Part shown: piece by piece, positions 51,968-64,000 of the stretch
Position numbering within the stretch: the stretch's first letter is position 1
Layout: the number at the start of each line of letters is the position of its first letter
Assembly (NCBI GenBank): GCA_037957365.1
Contig: JARHVA010000639.1
Span: 950,501 to 1,014,500, forward strand
DNA from: Torreya grandis
Lineage: Eukaryota; Streptophyta; Pinopsida; Cupressales; Taxaceae
DNA: 64,000 nt
Direction: 5' to 3'
Notes under the pieces: model-generated
Seen by the model: the letters and a program-made list of their open reading frames with translations, nothing else
What the model was told of the DNA's origin: nothing
The model's database searches: none
Made by a program: the position numbers and the translations under genes

Positions 51968-54900
51968 TGTCACTAAATTTTTCACCCTTGGAGAGGTAGT
52001 TAAAGCCTAATACAAGTGAGTGAAACAATGGGATTACCCCTACACCTATGGTTTATCTATAGTGGGGGTAAACCTCTAGTTGATAGGGCTGACTCCCTTG
52101 ATTTATCTTGATTACTCTCTTAGTAACTAGTTTGTGTATGAAAAGGGATAAAAGACTATATAATTTCAATAAAACTTAAAAAAAATTGGTGATAAACTAG
52201 AATATTTGATCAAATAATATCCTAAACTTTTACTTAAAAGAAAGAGAACTACAATCTGGTATATGCTTTAGGAGAAAGTTTCTAACATAAGTATTTCAAC
52301 CTAGATACTATGGTAAGTATAGCATATAAGGTGAGATATTCAAAGGAATAAGAAGTCACTAATAAAACTCTAAAACACTTAGCTACAATACCACACTTCA
52401 ATATACTCCAAGTTCCCTATAAGAAGATAATGTAACCATACCTAGGTGCACACAAGTAGGACAAGATACAAGGACAAGCAATTTTCTCAATAGCATCTAT
52501 AAATAACTCATTCAACTCACTGAAATATGAACTTGGAAAGTCTAAACTAGTTTGAATTTTTTTATTAAGTCAAAATATGAGTAACAACAATAGCAGGTCT
52601 TCACCTACCTTTACTGTGGATAGATTTATAATGCCAAAACTAGGCATACTTATAACACCAATAAGAGAGAGAGAAAAATCCCATGCCAAGAATGGAATAT
52701 TGTAGGGTTAAAAAAATGGATAAAGATTAATTATATTTATAAGAGTTATAAAGAAGCATATGAATTATTTAATATGTGTTAATTGATCTTCAAGTCTTTT
52801 GCAATCTGCCTTCAAGTCAAAAGGAGTCAGTCCTTGAGGAGTTCATAAGCCTTCTTGAAAATTGATCTGATATATTGAAGGAAGATTCCTCATCTACCTT
52901 TAAATTTCATGGATATCCATGCACAAGGGTCTATTGATACCTCACCAAGGTGTATGCATCATTATCTACCCTTAAAATAGGCTTTTTTGAAAGAGGGAGT
53001 TAGCTTAACTCATGAGGTGCAGTCTATCTTCTTGGGCAATGAAGAGATCATTTGATTATTATTATGGAGGTTTTAACTGACCACCCTAATATTAAAATAT
53101 TATATCACCACCTATTCAAGGCTATTAATATCTAATTGACACCATGAAATGCTTCCCATTCTTCTCAAGAAGTCACTTCAATGTTGGTTATTAGGCCTAG
53201 TTGCACATGTTAGTTTATTTGAATAGAAATAAAAACTGAATTGAACCTTGGAAAAAGGATTAATAACATGTTATCAGACCAAAAACTCACTTCATTATAT
53301 AAATAAGGCCTTCAAGGCATCATAACCTACTGTTCTTTCCAAACTAGGTAGCCAGGTCGCTCATTCCTAGCGCACCTCAATTTGTCTTCTTTATACAAAC
53401 CTTTAGGAATATTTTCATGAGAATTTGAAAGGATTTTTTGACTTGATAAGTTATAAAACATACCATGGTATGTCCCACAATGATATTCAAGCATTCATCC
53501 ATATTTGTACCCCTCAATCTCATAAAAACTAACAAAAGAGAGGGCATTTTGTGTGTCCGTATAAGTGACATTAGCATCTAATTTCATGGTGAGGAGCATC
53601 AAATAGATGTTAAAAAATTTAAAATGAAAATAATGAATTTGGATCCATTAGAAGACAAATATCTCATATCACATTCACCCAAGTGTTTTAGTAGGGTTTA
53701 AGACATGTTTGGGGTCTTAACGATCATTCATAAAGCACCTACCAGTAATTATCCTAATTATAATTGTATAAACTTATTGAATGAGCCCCTTACCTATTCA
53801 AACTATCTCATCTTCCCATGCAAAGTGTGAGATATGGTGTGAACATGTGAAATTGCTCATTGGGTGGCAAACTTAGCTTTCTTAAACTCGATAGAGGTCT
53901 AATTTAGGTTTTTGACCTCAAAAATAAATCCCATTATTGGGATAGATTTATAAAAATCAAAATAAATCTTCCTAATGATTATAAATGCTTTGTAATTTAT
54001 TATTACTGCACTAGATACATTTGGTGCACTAGTCAAGGGACTTGGGGTTTAAGGCATGTTACCTCCTTGCTAGCCCTCAAGGGATTTTGGATTGACAAAT
54101 AACATTTGTATAACTTTAAAATGTATTTAAACCATATATGTGTCTATGTATCACCTCAATGTCCCTCTATGGTGTTTTACGTGCTTATTTTTTGTTTTAG
54201 GTTCAAACAGACCCCTTGGTCTCAAGGTTACCCCTTGCCAATGGAGTGAGCAAGGTTTGAGACAAAATAATGAGTATACATATTACCTGTATGGATTTGA
54301 GATGACCATGGATATATATTTACACTCATAACCATCCTTTTTATCCATTCACAAAGTGGCCTTAAAACATCAATCTCTCTCATGACTGGAAAATCTAGGC
54401 CAGTGGTCTGTAACTAGGTAATTGTACCTTATGATGGGGTCTTTGAATCTATCTAACAATATCATCCTATAAATTTGATAAATGTATATTATTATTATGG
54501 ATTTTTTATTTTATTACACATTCTATATTAAAGACTCATAACTTCTACATGGCTTGAAATGTATGAGATCCTTCTTAAAACCTCCAAACTAGGCTTATAA
54601 CTATGAGTGCCTTGATTAGTCAAATAATGGCACTTAATACATGGAATTAACACCCCTTGCTTAGTGAATTGTCTTATAGGCACATATTTATCATTTATTC
54701 ACTTGAATATCTACAATTTTTAGTAGTGTTTTTATCCCATACTCTACATCTATCATTCACAAGTGTCTCAAAAGGGCTAGTTGTAGGTGCACTCTGTCAT
54801 TGACCATTTAGTCATTAGGAAGCCTTTCATCATGAGATATTATTGAAAACTTATAGGGGTTATATTATAGGTGTGTTCATGTTCCAATACCATGGAGAGT

Positions 54901-55964
54901 CTGATAATACTCATTGGTCACATTGACAACTACCACACAATGAGACAAATCTATAAAATGAAGAAACATGGAGGTCTATTACATTTGTATGTACTAGATG
55001 AATTGATATGATACAAATCTAAGACCTCTCAGACTCTCTTCAATCTCATACAACATTTTTATATAACAATGAGTTCATATTTGCATTGAGATTTCCTTGA
55101 AATCAAGGTGATGGGGTTTAGATCCTTCTCCAAGCACTTTACTTTCTTAGCATTTGTTCATAAAGAATAGGAGCCTGACCTAAAGACCAATGTCATGAAT
55201 CCTAATCCAATTTGGATACCCATACCTAATGAAGAGATTAGAAACCATCTTTGTATATTCTATAAGATAAAATCATTGAAACATGACTTTAAAAGGCTAC
55301 TAAGGGACCTGATGAAGTAGAACCTACATTTCTCACCATTTTTGGATTTTTGTAAAAATCTCTAAATGTTAAAAATTCTTGAGGAAGGTGGAGAGTCACT
55401 TCTCATATGTTCATTCTTGAAGATGATCATACAAGTTATTAGAATGCCCCTTTTAGCTTGATTTCTCCTTCCTTGAGAGTTGAACCTGCAAGGTCTAACT
55501 AACCTATGAATTGTTTTAACATTGGGAACATTAGAAAACATCTTTTCATGATTTAAAATTATCACTTGTACATATCATAGTGGCTCTAAAATCTTTGAGA
55601 AGCAGTTTTAAGTGTATATAAATATAGAAAAACTAGATGACCTCATAGAGTGGAAACTTCATTTGACTAATACCCTACAAGACCTCCAATGGACTCTTGT
55701 TCATCTATTTTGACAACCATTCAAGAAACAAGCTTTGAAAATACCCCCATTAGCCATAATAAAAACCTTAACATCCCTAAAAACCTTAATTTCTACTTAA
55801 AAACCTTAACTTCTTTGAGGTGATTAGAAATGGGTTTAAACTCATGATTGAACAATGTAAGGGCATGGGTAAGATATGATAACCTATAGACACTTATATA
55901 CAAATAAATATGAAACAAACCTAAATTCATAGAGGTCAAAAAATGATGTCATATTTTGATAACA
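51968..55964 (-). repeat. E4 3' LTR
   Basis: 3,997 bp. The plus-strand start TGTCACTAAATTTTTCACCC aligns with the E1 LTR start TGTCACCAAATATTACACCC. The following 150 bases align too, including GGTAAACCTCTAG and TATGAAAAGGGATA. The other end reads TGTTATC on the minus strand. Its middle is much diverged from E1 and E2. It contains a TATA box but no coding. Confidence 0.7.
52645..52655 (-). promoter_or_regulatory. E4 LTR TATA box
   Basis: The minus strand reads GTTATAAGTATG, with a CT-rich run directly upstream (52662-52677). The layout matches the E1 and E2 LTRs. Confidence 0.45.
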
Positions 55965-56270
55965 CTCTTGGTGACTTTTTGGGGCAGCTTGCCTGATAGG
56001 CCGTGAGACCAGTAGCCTTTTCACAACTATTGGGTGATGGAGTCATGGTAGAGAAGCTTTGAAACTAAACTATATCAAGATTAAAAAAACTAAACACACC
56101 ACACCACACCAAGGCAAAAAACACACTATACTCAAGGCATTTAGGTAAAACCACACAATAAAGACTCAAAATAACACACCAAATAAGAAAGAAAAAAAAA
56201 ACAAATGTGCATAAGCACTTATTCAACACACACTACACACCTACTTATGTACATGACTAACCTTAATATC
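55965..56270 (-). promoter_or_regulatory. E4 polypurine-tract region and 3' untranslated segment
   Basis: The minus strand next to the LTR reads GCCCCAAAAAGTCACCAAGA. The segment shares AGTAGCC-TTYTC and GGAGTCA blocks and a CA-rich part with E1 (7836-8059) and E2, and it separates the end of pol from the LTR. Confidence 0.5.
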
Positions 56271-58640
56271 ATCATTAGGAGGGATTAAAATGGATTCCAT
56301 TTATAGGGATATATAATTCCTCCCCATCCATTCTTACCAATTAGAAGGAATTATTTTGCTTGCATTTGATGATGATGTATGGCCCACTCCACAAAGCATC
56401 AAACTTGGTGTGTATCCCTGGCTTTACTTTATCCTCATCCTATTTTAGTATTATGTCACCATCTTGGAAAATACTTGGATTTACTTTATTATCAAATGGA
56501 TTATTCATTATCACCTGATTGTGATCCATGTCTTTGTGAGCATAGTCTCTAGTCTCTTACAACTCCATAAATTCTGTCAACCTCACCTCCATTAGATATT
56601 TTTAAAACAAATCCAATTTATGTGCTAGCTATAAGATAGGTAGCTTATGGGATATTGATAGTATATCTTCCCTTATATAAAATAGAATAAAAGGAGAGTT
56701 ATCAATGGACATTTTAGGTGTGATCCTATTGTCCCATAGGCTTATCTTCAACTTAGTATGCCGAGCTCTTTGGTTATTCTCCATAGTCTTCTTGATGATT
56801 CTGATTAGGTTCTTATTAGTAGACTCAGACAACCCATTATTTGAGGGTAATATTTGGATGATGTAATTATATTTATACCATCTCTAATTTCTAAATAAAT
56901 TGTCTTAGCATCCATGAAATTGAGTGCATTATTTGAAATGATGGTAGAGGGAATTCCAAACCTTGTAGCAATACATTCATAAAACTCCAAAATGGAACTC
57001 TCATTGGCCTCCTTAAATGAAACTACCTAAACCCATCTTTTAAACTAATCAGTTGATGTAAGGATCTACTTGTTCCCCACACTTGATTGAGGAATAATCC
57101 TGCTAATAAAGTTAAGACCCCATTTCATGAAGGGTTGATCCACTTGAATGGGTCTCAATGGGAGAGCTACAAGTTTTTATTTTCCTACAAATAAATCACA
57201 TTGAGGACACCTTCTTACCCAAGCATAACAATCTTTGAAGAGGCTAGGCCAATAGTATCTCACCCTTGTGATATTTGCAGTTATGGTCCTTAGATAGAAA
57301 TGACCCCTTGCTGCTCCATTATGAAAATTTTCAATCAATACCCCAAACTGATCACTGTTAATGCATCTCAACAATACACCATTTGTATCTCTTATGAAAA
57401 TCATACCATCTAAAAGATAATAAGAAATTTTTTATAGTTTAAAATATCTTATTTTGGACCTAATCAATCCATTAGGACACTCACAATTTTAGAGGAATCT
57501 GATGATGTCTTGTGTCTAACTTTATAGGGGTGTGAGATCAGCTGGTTGAGGTTAGTCTTGATTAGGGCTCACATAAACCTTTACCCCTTACCAAATTGGT
57601 CACCTTGATGTCAAAATCATACTCCATGACCCTTGTAATCCACCCTTACCACTTTTCATTGAGGTCTTTACTTAAGAGGAACTCATTAGTGCTAAGATGA
57701 GATACCATGAGGTAAATTTTGTTGTTTGAAACCATGTGTCTAAACTTATTCAAACCTCTTATAATAAAAAGGACTTGTTTCTCCAAAAATGTGTATTTGG
57801 ATTCATAATCCTTTAAACCTTGAGTAAAGAATGCAATAGGTTGTTCAATACCCTCATCATTATTTTATATAAACATAGCTGATATAATGTCAAGGTTAGC
57901 AAATATATACAACATGAATTCCTTAGCAAAATCAGGATTTACAAGAGTGGGAGATTGGTTAATTACTTGCTTAATGGATTCAAAACTATTTTCACCTTCT
58001 TTCATCCAAGTGAAAACATGATTCTTCTTGAGCATGGTTGGGATAGGCTTCAACAAATATGCAAAACCAGGTATGAATCTTCTCAAAAATTTTAACTTAC
58101 CCAATAATATTTGGATTCCTTTCTTGTGCAAGGGTAATGATAGGCTTATAATAGCCTCTACCCTATCAAGGTCAATGGCTAGGATATATTTGGAAATATG
58201 TGTCCTATAAACTTAACTTCATGAATATAAAAATGCACTTATTTGCGTTAAGGGATACCCCATATTGTTTACATCTCTCAAACAACTACCTAAGATGTTT
58301 CATGTGGTCATTTACATCCTTTGAGAACATGGTTATATCATCAAGGTACACTAGCAACATCTCAATAATTAGGATTTTTAAATCCATGTCCATTACCCTA
58401 TGAAAAGTGGAACCAACATTGGACAAACTAAAGGTCATTTTCCTATAAGCAAAGGTCCCTCATTTCATAGTAAAGGCTCTCTTGAAATGATCATCCTCAT
58501 TCATCAAAATTTGATTGTAACAAAAATACCCATTTGGGATTAAGAAGCATTGGGAACCTGAAACAACTTGCAAGATTTTCTCCATAGGGGCTAAGGGATA
58601 ATGCTTATAATAACCCCACTAGGTTTTACCTGAATAATGG
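56271..58640 (-). pseudogene. E4 pol, C-terminal part: RT, RNase H, integrase
   Basis: Minus strand, in order. Reverse transcriptase: YPLAPMEKILQVVSGSQCF (near 58590) and NGYFCYNQIL, with the catalytic YLDD intact at 58348-58337. The connection region at 58131-57865 has LGKLKFLRRFIPGFAYLLKP. RNase H: GIEQPIAFFTQGLKDYESKY (near 57830) and WITRVMEYDFDIKV. The integrase zinc domain (57404-57177) has FHNGAARGHF and YYWPSLFKDC ending CPQC. The integrase core: RFGIPSTIISNNA, where the usual Asp is Asn, then YYPQIMG and, after a frameshift, ESTNKNLIRIIKKT with the third acidic residue. The C-terminal part has DEDKVKPGIHTKFDALWSGP and ends near 56275. Several stops and frameshifts. Lineage looks non-chromoviral; I see no chromodomain. 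Confidence 0.88.
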
Positions 58641-59917
58641 AATTTTTTTTTTAAAAATTAAATAAATGTATTGAACATATAAATTTCACCATGAAAAATC
58701 CTAACTAGTGATATTTAACTAACTATATTAATTTAGTTAATCATTTTAATTTATAGCTAATCCACTTAGCCAAGGATCACCATGTATAGATATATAAATC
58801 ATTAACAAACTAAATAATAATAATTACTACATTTCAACATAAACGATATAGAACAATTTAAATGACCATTGATACAATATTACAACCTCTAATGTATAAA
58901 GTACAATGCATAAATATTATAGTTTTAATAATACATAAAATATCTCAATGATAAAAAATGATACAAAGTTCCTTTGAGAAGAGTCACCATAGATTAAGAG
59001 TCTCCATGATTCAAGTATCAATATGTAGTCTCAAATATAGTACTCTAACTGGGAAGAAGAACATCATTTGAGCACTTTTTCACACCAAACATGGACCATA
59101 GATACCTTGCACTATCTCCCAAACAAGGGAATGGACCTCCATTCATGGATGGGTAGATAATGATGGTGCAGGAATATAAAGTAACAAACTAGAACTTGTG
59201 TGGCGAAGATATCTAATACATAATGTGTATTATAAATAAATACATTCTAATATGATATCACATAAATATGAAAACTATATCAACATATAAAATGATAATA
59301 TTTATCAAACATTACTTTGGTCAAAGTTTTCAATAATATAAATGATCTCTAGGATCAATCAAATTCATACACACCACTTGATTGAATTACCCCTTATCTT
59401 GTATTGATGGCACTAATTAATCCAGTGGAATCTGTTCACTACTTAATTAGGGTCATGGATGTAACATTTGGTATTAATAAATAAAATATTAAAACCCAAT
59501 AGATTCATTCTTAATATTGCATATAGCTATCAAAATGATTTAATTATAGAAATATCCCAAACATTCATTTAATCTATCAAATGAAGTGAATGAAACCATA
59601 ACACATATTTTATTATTAAATAATAAATAGATTAAAAAAATAATCGTCAATGTAACACAACATCTAGGTAATGAATATTTAGACCACCAGCTACTTTATT
59701 CATTGAGTAAATTATAATATTATTTCTCCAAGACATAATATTATAACCTTGGCTAATAAATTGTTCATATTCCACATATAACAATAGCCAATATTTTCAT
59801 ATAATTATCTTCCATATTTAATCTCATGAATACATGAATGCTTTTTATTTGAACATTCTAATGCTTTTAAATACACTAATATAATCAAACATACATTATT
59901 TTCCATTATAACATTTT

Positions 59918-60035
<118 letters not shown>

Positions 60036-60905
60036 TCTTATAATTATATTATACATACTTCATTTATACGGTACACTACTAAGGTGACATCCACCATCTT
60101 TTGCCTTAGTGTGTAACATGTATATGTGAAGTATACAATTAATTTACAACAAGGCCCCATAACATCTTATTCAACTGTAAAAACTCTATTTCCCCTAATA
60201 ATTAATTACATATAATGTTCTATAATTCAACTCTTTTATATTTATCTTTCAACATATTTAATTCATTGTAATCTAAATAATCATTCATGTTTTGTCTGAT
60301 AGTAAAAAATATATAACTAAAGCATATAACAAAACTAGTCAAGTAAAAACATCAATTAACACCTAATCGAATGAATATAACACTTAGTAAAATCAATATA
60401 ACACCCAATTGAATCAATATAACACCCTGTTGAATACATTAATAAAAACACCTAGTCAAATACCTTCTCTGGTGTCGATGGTAATTCATTTGATTTGGTT
60501 GATTATAACTAACTTATCACATATTCCAAATAATCAATTATGATTTGAATGAACCCATAGGAACTCATATACTCAATCTTTAGACATATATGCATTATAT
60601 AAAGACACATTTCACTAAACAGTCCTAATATGTATATTTATAATGTTTAAAACTCATTCTATCCATAAAGCATTATCAGTTCACTAATCATTATATTGTT
60701 ATAGAATCAAAATTGTCCTACAATTAAACTATTCATCTAATTATACTCAGGTATCACCAAGTAAATGCATAGAAGATCCTATATAGTCTATTTTCATAAT
60801 AAGATTCATAATCAAGCTTCAAAGCCTAACTACATTTCAACCCGGTCATAGCCCATATTATACCTAAACTAAAATACATAGAATTTTATATAAATGACTT
60901 AAAAT

Positions 60906-60922
60906 ACACACACACACACACA
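60906..60922. repeat. Short AC tract
   Basis: About 8 AC units, 36 bases before the much longer AC tract at 60959. Confidence 0.85.
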
Positions 60923-60955
60923 TATACTGTCATATTAAAGTTTTATAGTTGATTA

Positions 60956-61076
<121 letters not shown>

Positions 61077-61291
61077 GAGCATATAATTTATATAGATTCA
61101 GAATCAATCGAATGTATACCCAAATATATATTCATGTATATATAAATATATAAATCAATATCACTAATAAACCAAAGGAATGGATTATTTAATGATTGAA
61201 AAAAATCTGCAGACTTAAATAATTAAGTCTATTTTATAAATACCCCATGGAAATATATCAACTTGGTTCAACATAAGCATCTCAACCAAAC

Positions 61292-61294
<3 letters not shown>

Positions 61295-61367
<73 letters not shown>
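61295..61367. repeat. (AC)36 microsatellite
   Basis: Pure run of about 73 bp. The open frame spanning it is only a Thr-His repeat and not a gene. Confidence 0.95.
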
Positions 61368-61369
<2 letters not shown>

Positions 61370-62113
61370 GAGTAAAACTCCATTTTTGAATAGTGAATTT
61401 GAATTTCTAAGGAAGAATAGTTTTATTGATAAAGCCTCTAATCATTATGGCCAAGACCTACTATGTAACCCTAACCTTCCCAGGTTACCCTAGGTTGGAT
61501 ATAGGGTTCTATGGAGGTTGTGCACTCCATAGGGCCTTATATATAGCCTTTGTAATTTTCCCCACACTATTACAATATAATAGCTAGCACTTAGCAATTT
61601 AAAAACCCATTCTCAAACATATTATACACATGTAGGTATTTAATTACAAAATCAACCTATTAATATGTATGCTTGATGATGAATTTTGATCCTTTAGCCA
61701 TGTCAAATCCTTCTTCTTCCTTATCTCCACCTACTTTTTGCCTTTCCAAATTTTGTGTATCTTATCATTCATAGTACCCACTCCCATTATCCATTTTTCC
61801 ATCTTCTATTTTTATTTTCCACTACCCATCTTCTTTGGATGAATAAAACTCCTACTAACCTTACATGTCTAGATAGCTTAACTACTCACAATTTGCCTCC
61901 ATGCATATGCAACAAAAACCCATGATTTACTCCTAAATCCATGCTTAACTCAAGTCAATGAATGATTAGCAACTAATCATTATCAATGTTTCTTTCAATA
62001 ATACCTAATTAATCATATCACAATCCCTTAACAAATATGCTTGTTATGATTTAAATAGACCATCCTTAACCACCTTATTCACTTAAGTTGCAACTTTATG
62101 TTTATAACTCATG

Positions 62114-62206
62114 CAAGACTTAAAGCTTAGGGTTCACATTAAATGTTATCCACTAACATATATAAATATTAATTACTATGATTTCTATAACTAATTATTT
62201 ATATAT
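62114..62206. repeat. ~93-bp duplicated block, copy 1
   Basis: Aligns directly with 62282-62374 (shared ATTATCCACTAACATATA-type core and TACTATGATTTCTATAAC). The alternating TG/CA/CG tract lies between the copies. Confidence 0.85.
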
Positions 62207-62207
62207 A

Positions 62208-62276
62208 ATGTGTGTGTGTGTACACACACACACACACACACGCATGCGCGCGCGTGCGCACACACACACACACACA
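62208..62276. repeat. 69-bp alternating purine-pyrimidine tract (TG, CA, CG)
   Basis: Every base alternates purine and pyrimidine. The tract passes from TG repeats to CA repeats, then GCATGCGCGCGCGTGCGC, then CA repeats again. It contains the only GC-rich alternating stretch in the window and is a textbook candidate for left-handed DNA. Confidence 0.92.
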
Positions 62277-62281
62277 GATAA

Positions 62282-62374
62282 AAGACTTAAATCTTAGGAT
62301 TCACACTAAATATTATCCACTAACATATATAAATATTAATTACTATGATTTCTATAACCAATTCTTTATATATA
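62282..62374. repeat. ~93-bp duplicated block, copy 2
   Basis: Second copy of 62114-62206, differing at a few bases. Confidence 0.85.
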
Positions 62375-62385
62375 TATATATAAAG

Positions 62386-62501
62386 GTTATTATTATAATA
62401 ATAACATTGTTTTTAAAGAAATTTTATTTGATTAGTATTGTTATATGTTATTATTATAATAATAACCTTGTTTTTAAATGGATTTTATTTGATTAACCTT
62501 G

Positions 62502-62555
<54 letters not shown>

Positions 62556-62605
62556 GGGTTAATCAAATAAAATCCATTTAAAAACAAGGTTATTATTATA
62601 ATAAC
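62386..62605. repeat. Triplicated ~55-bp unit forming a large hairpin with a TA loop
   Basis: Unit 1 (62386-62446) and unit 2 (62447-62502) are direct copies starting GTTATTATTATAATAATAAC. Unit 3 (62556-62605) is the near-perfect reverse complement of unit 2 over about 49 bases. Units 2 and 3 are joined by (TA)25 (62503-62552), so one strand can fold into a long stem. Confidence 0.9.
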
Positions 62606-63260
62606 AACATTTAAATATTATTATCTATCTTATAGCTCTAATAAGAATTATGGAATTTGACAAGACATTATAATATAATAAGATAATTATATAAGTAAAC
62701 ACAAACAAATTTACTCGTTAAGCCAACCAAGATAAGTTAAGTAAGATCAAAAAGATAGTGGAATCACTCAAATAATCTAATGATCATGAACATCAATAAA
62801 TATTATACCAAAAATCATACTAACAATCAACTAAAGAAAAAGTACACAAAACATGCTATGCTATCCATATCCAATAATTACAAAACATGATATGATAAGT
62901 GGTATGTGTAAGGGTTTCCAGATTCACTTCTCTATTGACCCCCAACATCTTCATCTAACTACCCTCTTTGATGATACTCTCCCTTTATCATGCTCTGAGA
63001 GAAGGATATATCCTCATACACCTCATGCCAATGAAGGTAGTTATCTTGTAACGTCATTATATTCATAAAATAATTTTGTATAATAATCTAACATGATCTC
63101 AAAGTATAAAATATAAAGTGTTGTTAAATCATAGCATATAATCATGTAAATTAATCAACACAAACTATCCCATAATCAACATATGTCATAATTCTTAAAC
63201 AAATATTAGTTAATCAAATAATCAACTATAATAATCCACAAATTTAACAAGTTATTTATC
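62606..63260. other. Right part of the insertion, no feature
   Basis: AT-rich sequence without a recognised frame or repeat, up to the E4 pol junction. Confidence 0.4.
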
Positions 63261-64000
63261 TTAGAGAAAAATCAAGATGTGACAATGATATTTGAGTGAA
63301 ACCCTATTTAGGTCCCTAAAGTCGACACAAATTCTAATTTCCACACTCTTCTTCCTAACAGGCACAAGATTAGCTATCGAAGTTGATTGATTAATAGGGA
63401 AGATTATCTTAGACTCAATTAGTTTGGTGATTTTCCTTCTCATGAATTGCTCAGCTTTGGGGTTAATAGGCCTTTACTTTTGCCTAATTAGTTTGGCTCC
63501 ATGCTCTAATTCAATATTATGGTGGGATATGCTAGGGTCAAAACCATTTAGATCCCTATAATCCCAAGAAAATTTATCATGAAATTCTATACACAACTCA
63601 ATGAATGCTTATTTTTCAGCTGGAGAACATACCTTGCCTAGTTTGAGGAGCTTGTCATTGAAGATTAAGACCCTTTCATAGTTCTCCTCATTTGTGGACA
63701 TGCCCACTTTTTTTTCTTCTTTTGGTCATCCTAATTGAATATTCTCTCTAGAGTGACCAATCCATTAGGTATATTGTTTATTCTTAGTTATATAATTTGA
63801 TCTTCATACTAATCATGGAGCTTCTTCTAATTTCTTGAAGAGGACTCAGACTCCTCTTGCAATAATTATATAATCTATTGGTCACTATCAAGCACCTACC
63901 AAAATAATTCATTTTTAAGAATGGAAGGTCTCATAATGATCTTTATATTTACTATTTAAATTCTTTATTTATGTCAATAGGTGTGTCAAATTGTGCCCCT
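63261..64000 (-). pseudogene. E4 pol, protease-RT linker and start of RT
   Basis: Minus strand. From the window edge the frame passes through NNIPNGLVTLERIFN (near 63750) and KLLKLGKVCSPAEK (near 63640). It continues with LCIEFHDKFSWDYRDLNGFD and HNIELEHGAKLIRQK, the linker typical before plant gypsy reverse transcriptase. RT then opens with MRRKITKLIESKIIFPI, NLVPVRKKSVEIRICVDFRD and LNRVSLKYHCHI (to about 63275), where the insertion interrupts it. A few stops and frame shifts are present. Protease and gag lie beyond the window. Confidence 0.85.

Noticed and set aside
51741..52010. 89-codon plus-strand frame starting MITSRFHISS
   Set aside because: Crosses the LTR boundary at 51968, is Ser/Lys-rich, and shows no domain or relative in the window.

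Overview
The window looks like a transposon-dominated, AT-rich stretch of a seed-plant nuclear genome, most likely a gymnosperm. This is inferred from very long LTRs (4 to 5.7 kb), many old and nested retroelements, plant-type Ty1/copia and Ty3/gypsy proteins, and the absence of any intact host gene in 64 kb. No rRNA, tRNA, CRISPR array or intact protein-coding gene was recognised. Every coding trace is a decayed retroelement reading frame.

Layout. 1-711: remnant of a Ty3/gypsy gag-protease frame (minus strand). 721-3441 and 42113-44902: two copies of a 2.7 kb direct repeat (E0), possibly old LTRs, bracketing the next layers. 3661-39766: element E1 (minus strand), with a truncated 3' LTR, a 2.4 kb internal region carrying a decayed acidic reading frame, and a 5' LTR that is split by element E2. 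14991-38800: element E2 (minus strand), an array LTR-internal-LTR-internal-LTR with three LTRs of about 5.1 kb and two internal regions of about 2.1 kb. 24996-29226: element E3, a 4.2 kb internally deleted Ty1/copia element (minus strand) inserted in the middle E2 LTR with a perfect AGATA target duplication. The order of insertion is therefore E0 (possibly), then E1, then E2, then E3.

44903-51967: direct repeats of about 1 kb, a degenerate 45-bp-period array, a duplicated 136-bp block around a (CA)63 tract, a solo LTR with a perfect ACCAT target duplication, and a decayed plus-strand reading frame of unknown identity that the solo LTR interrupts. 51968-64000: element E4 (minus strand), a decayed autonomous Ty3/gypsy element with a 4 kb 3' LTR and pol (reverse transcriptase, RNase H, integrase). 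Its reverse transcriptase is split by a 4.6 kb insertion rich in CA/TA tracts. The 5' end of E4 lies beyond the window.

How the parts relate. E1, E2 and E4 share LTR ends (TGTTGAC/TGTTATC at the start, GTGACA at the end, minus strand), a similar sequence around the polypurine tract, the sequence between the last frame and the 3' LTR, and a CT-rich tract next to a TATA box. E1 and E2 carry no pol and instead hold a Tyr/Pro/His-rich and acidic frame that I do not recognise. The simplest reading is a non-autonomous, giant-LTR family mobilised by E4-like elements. That link is an inference.
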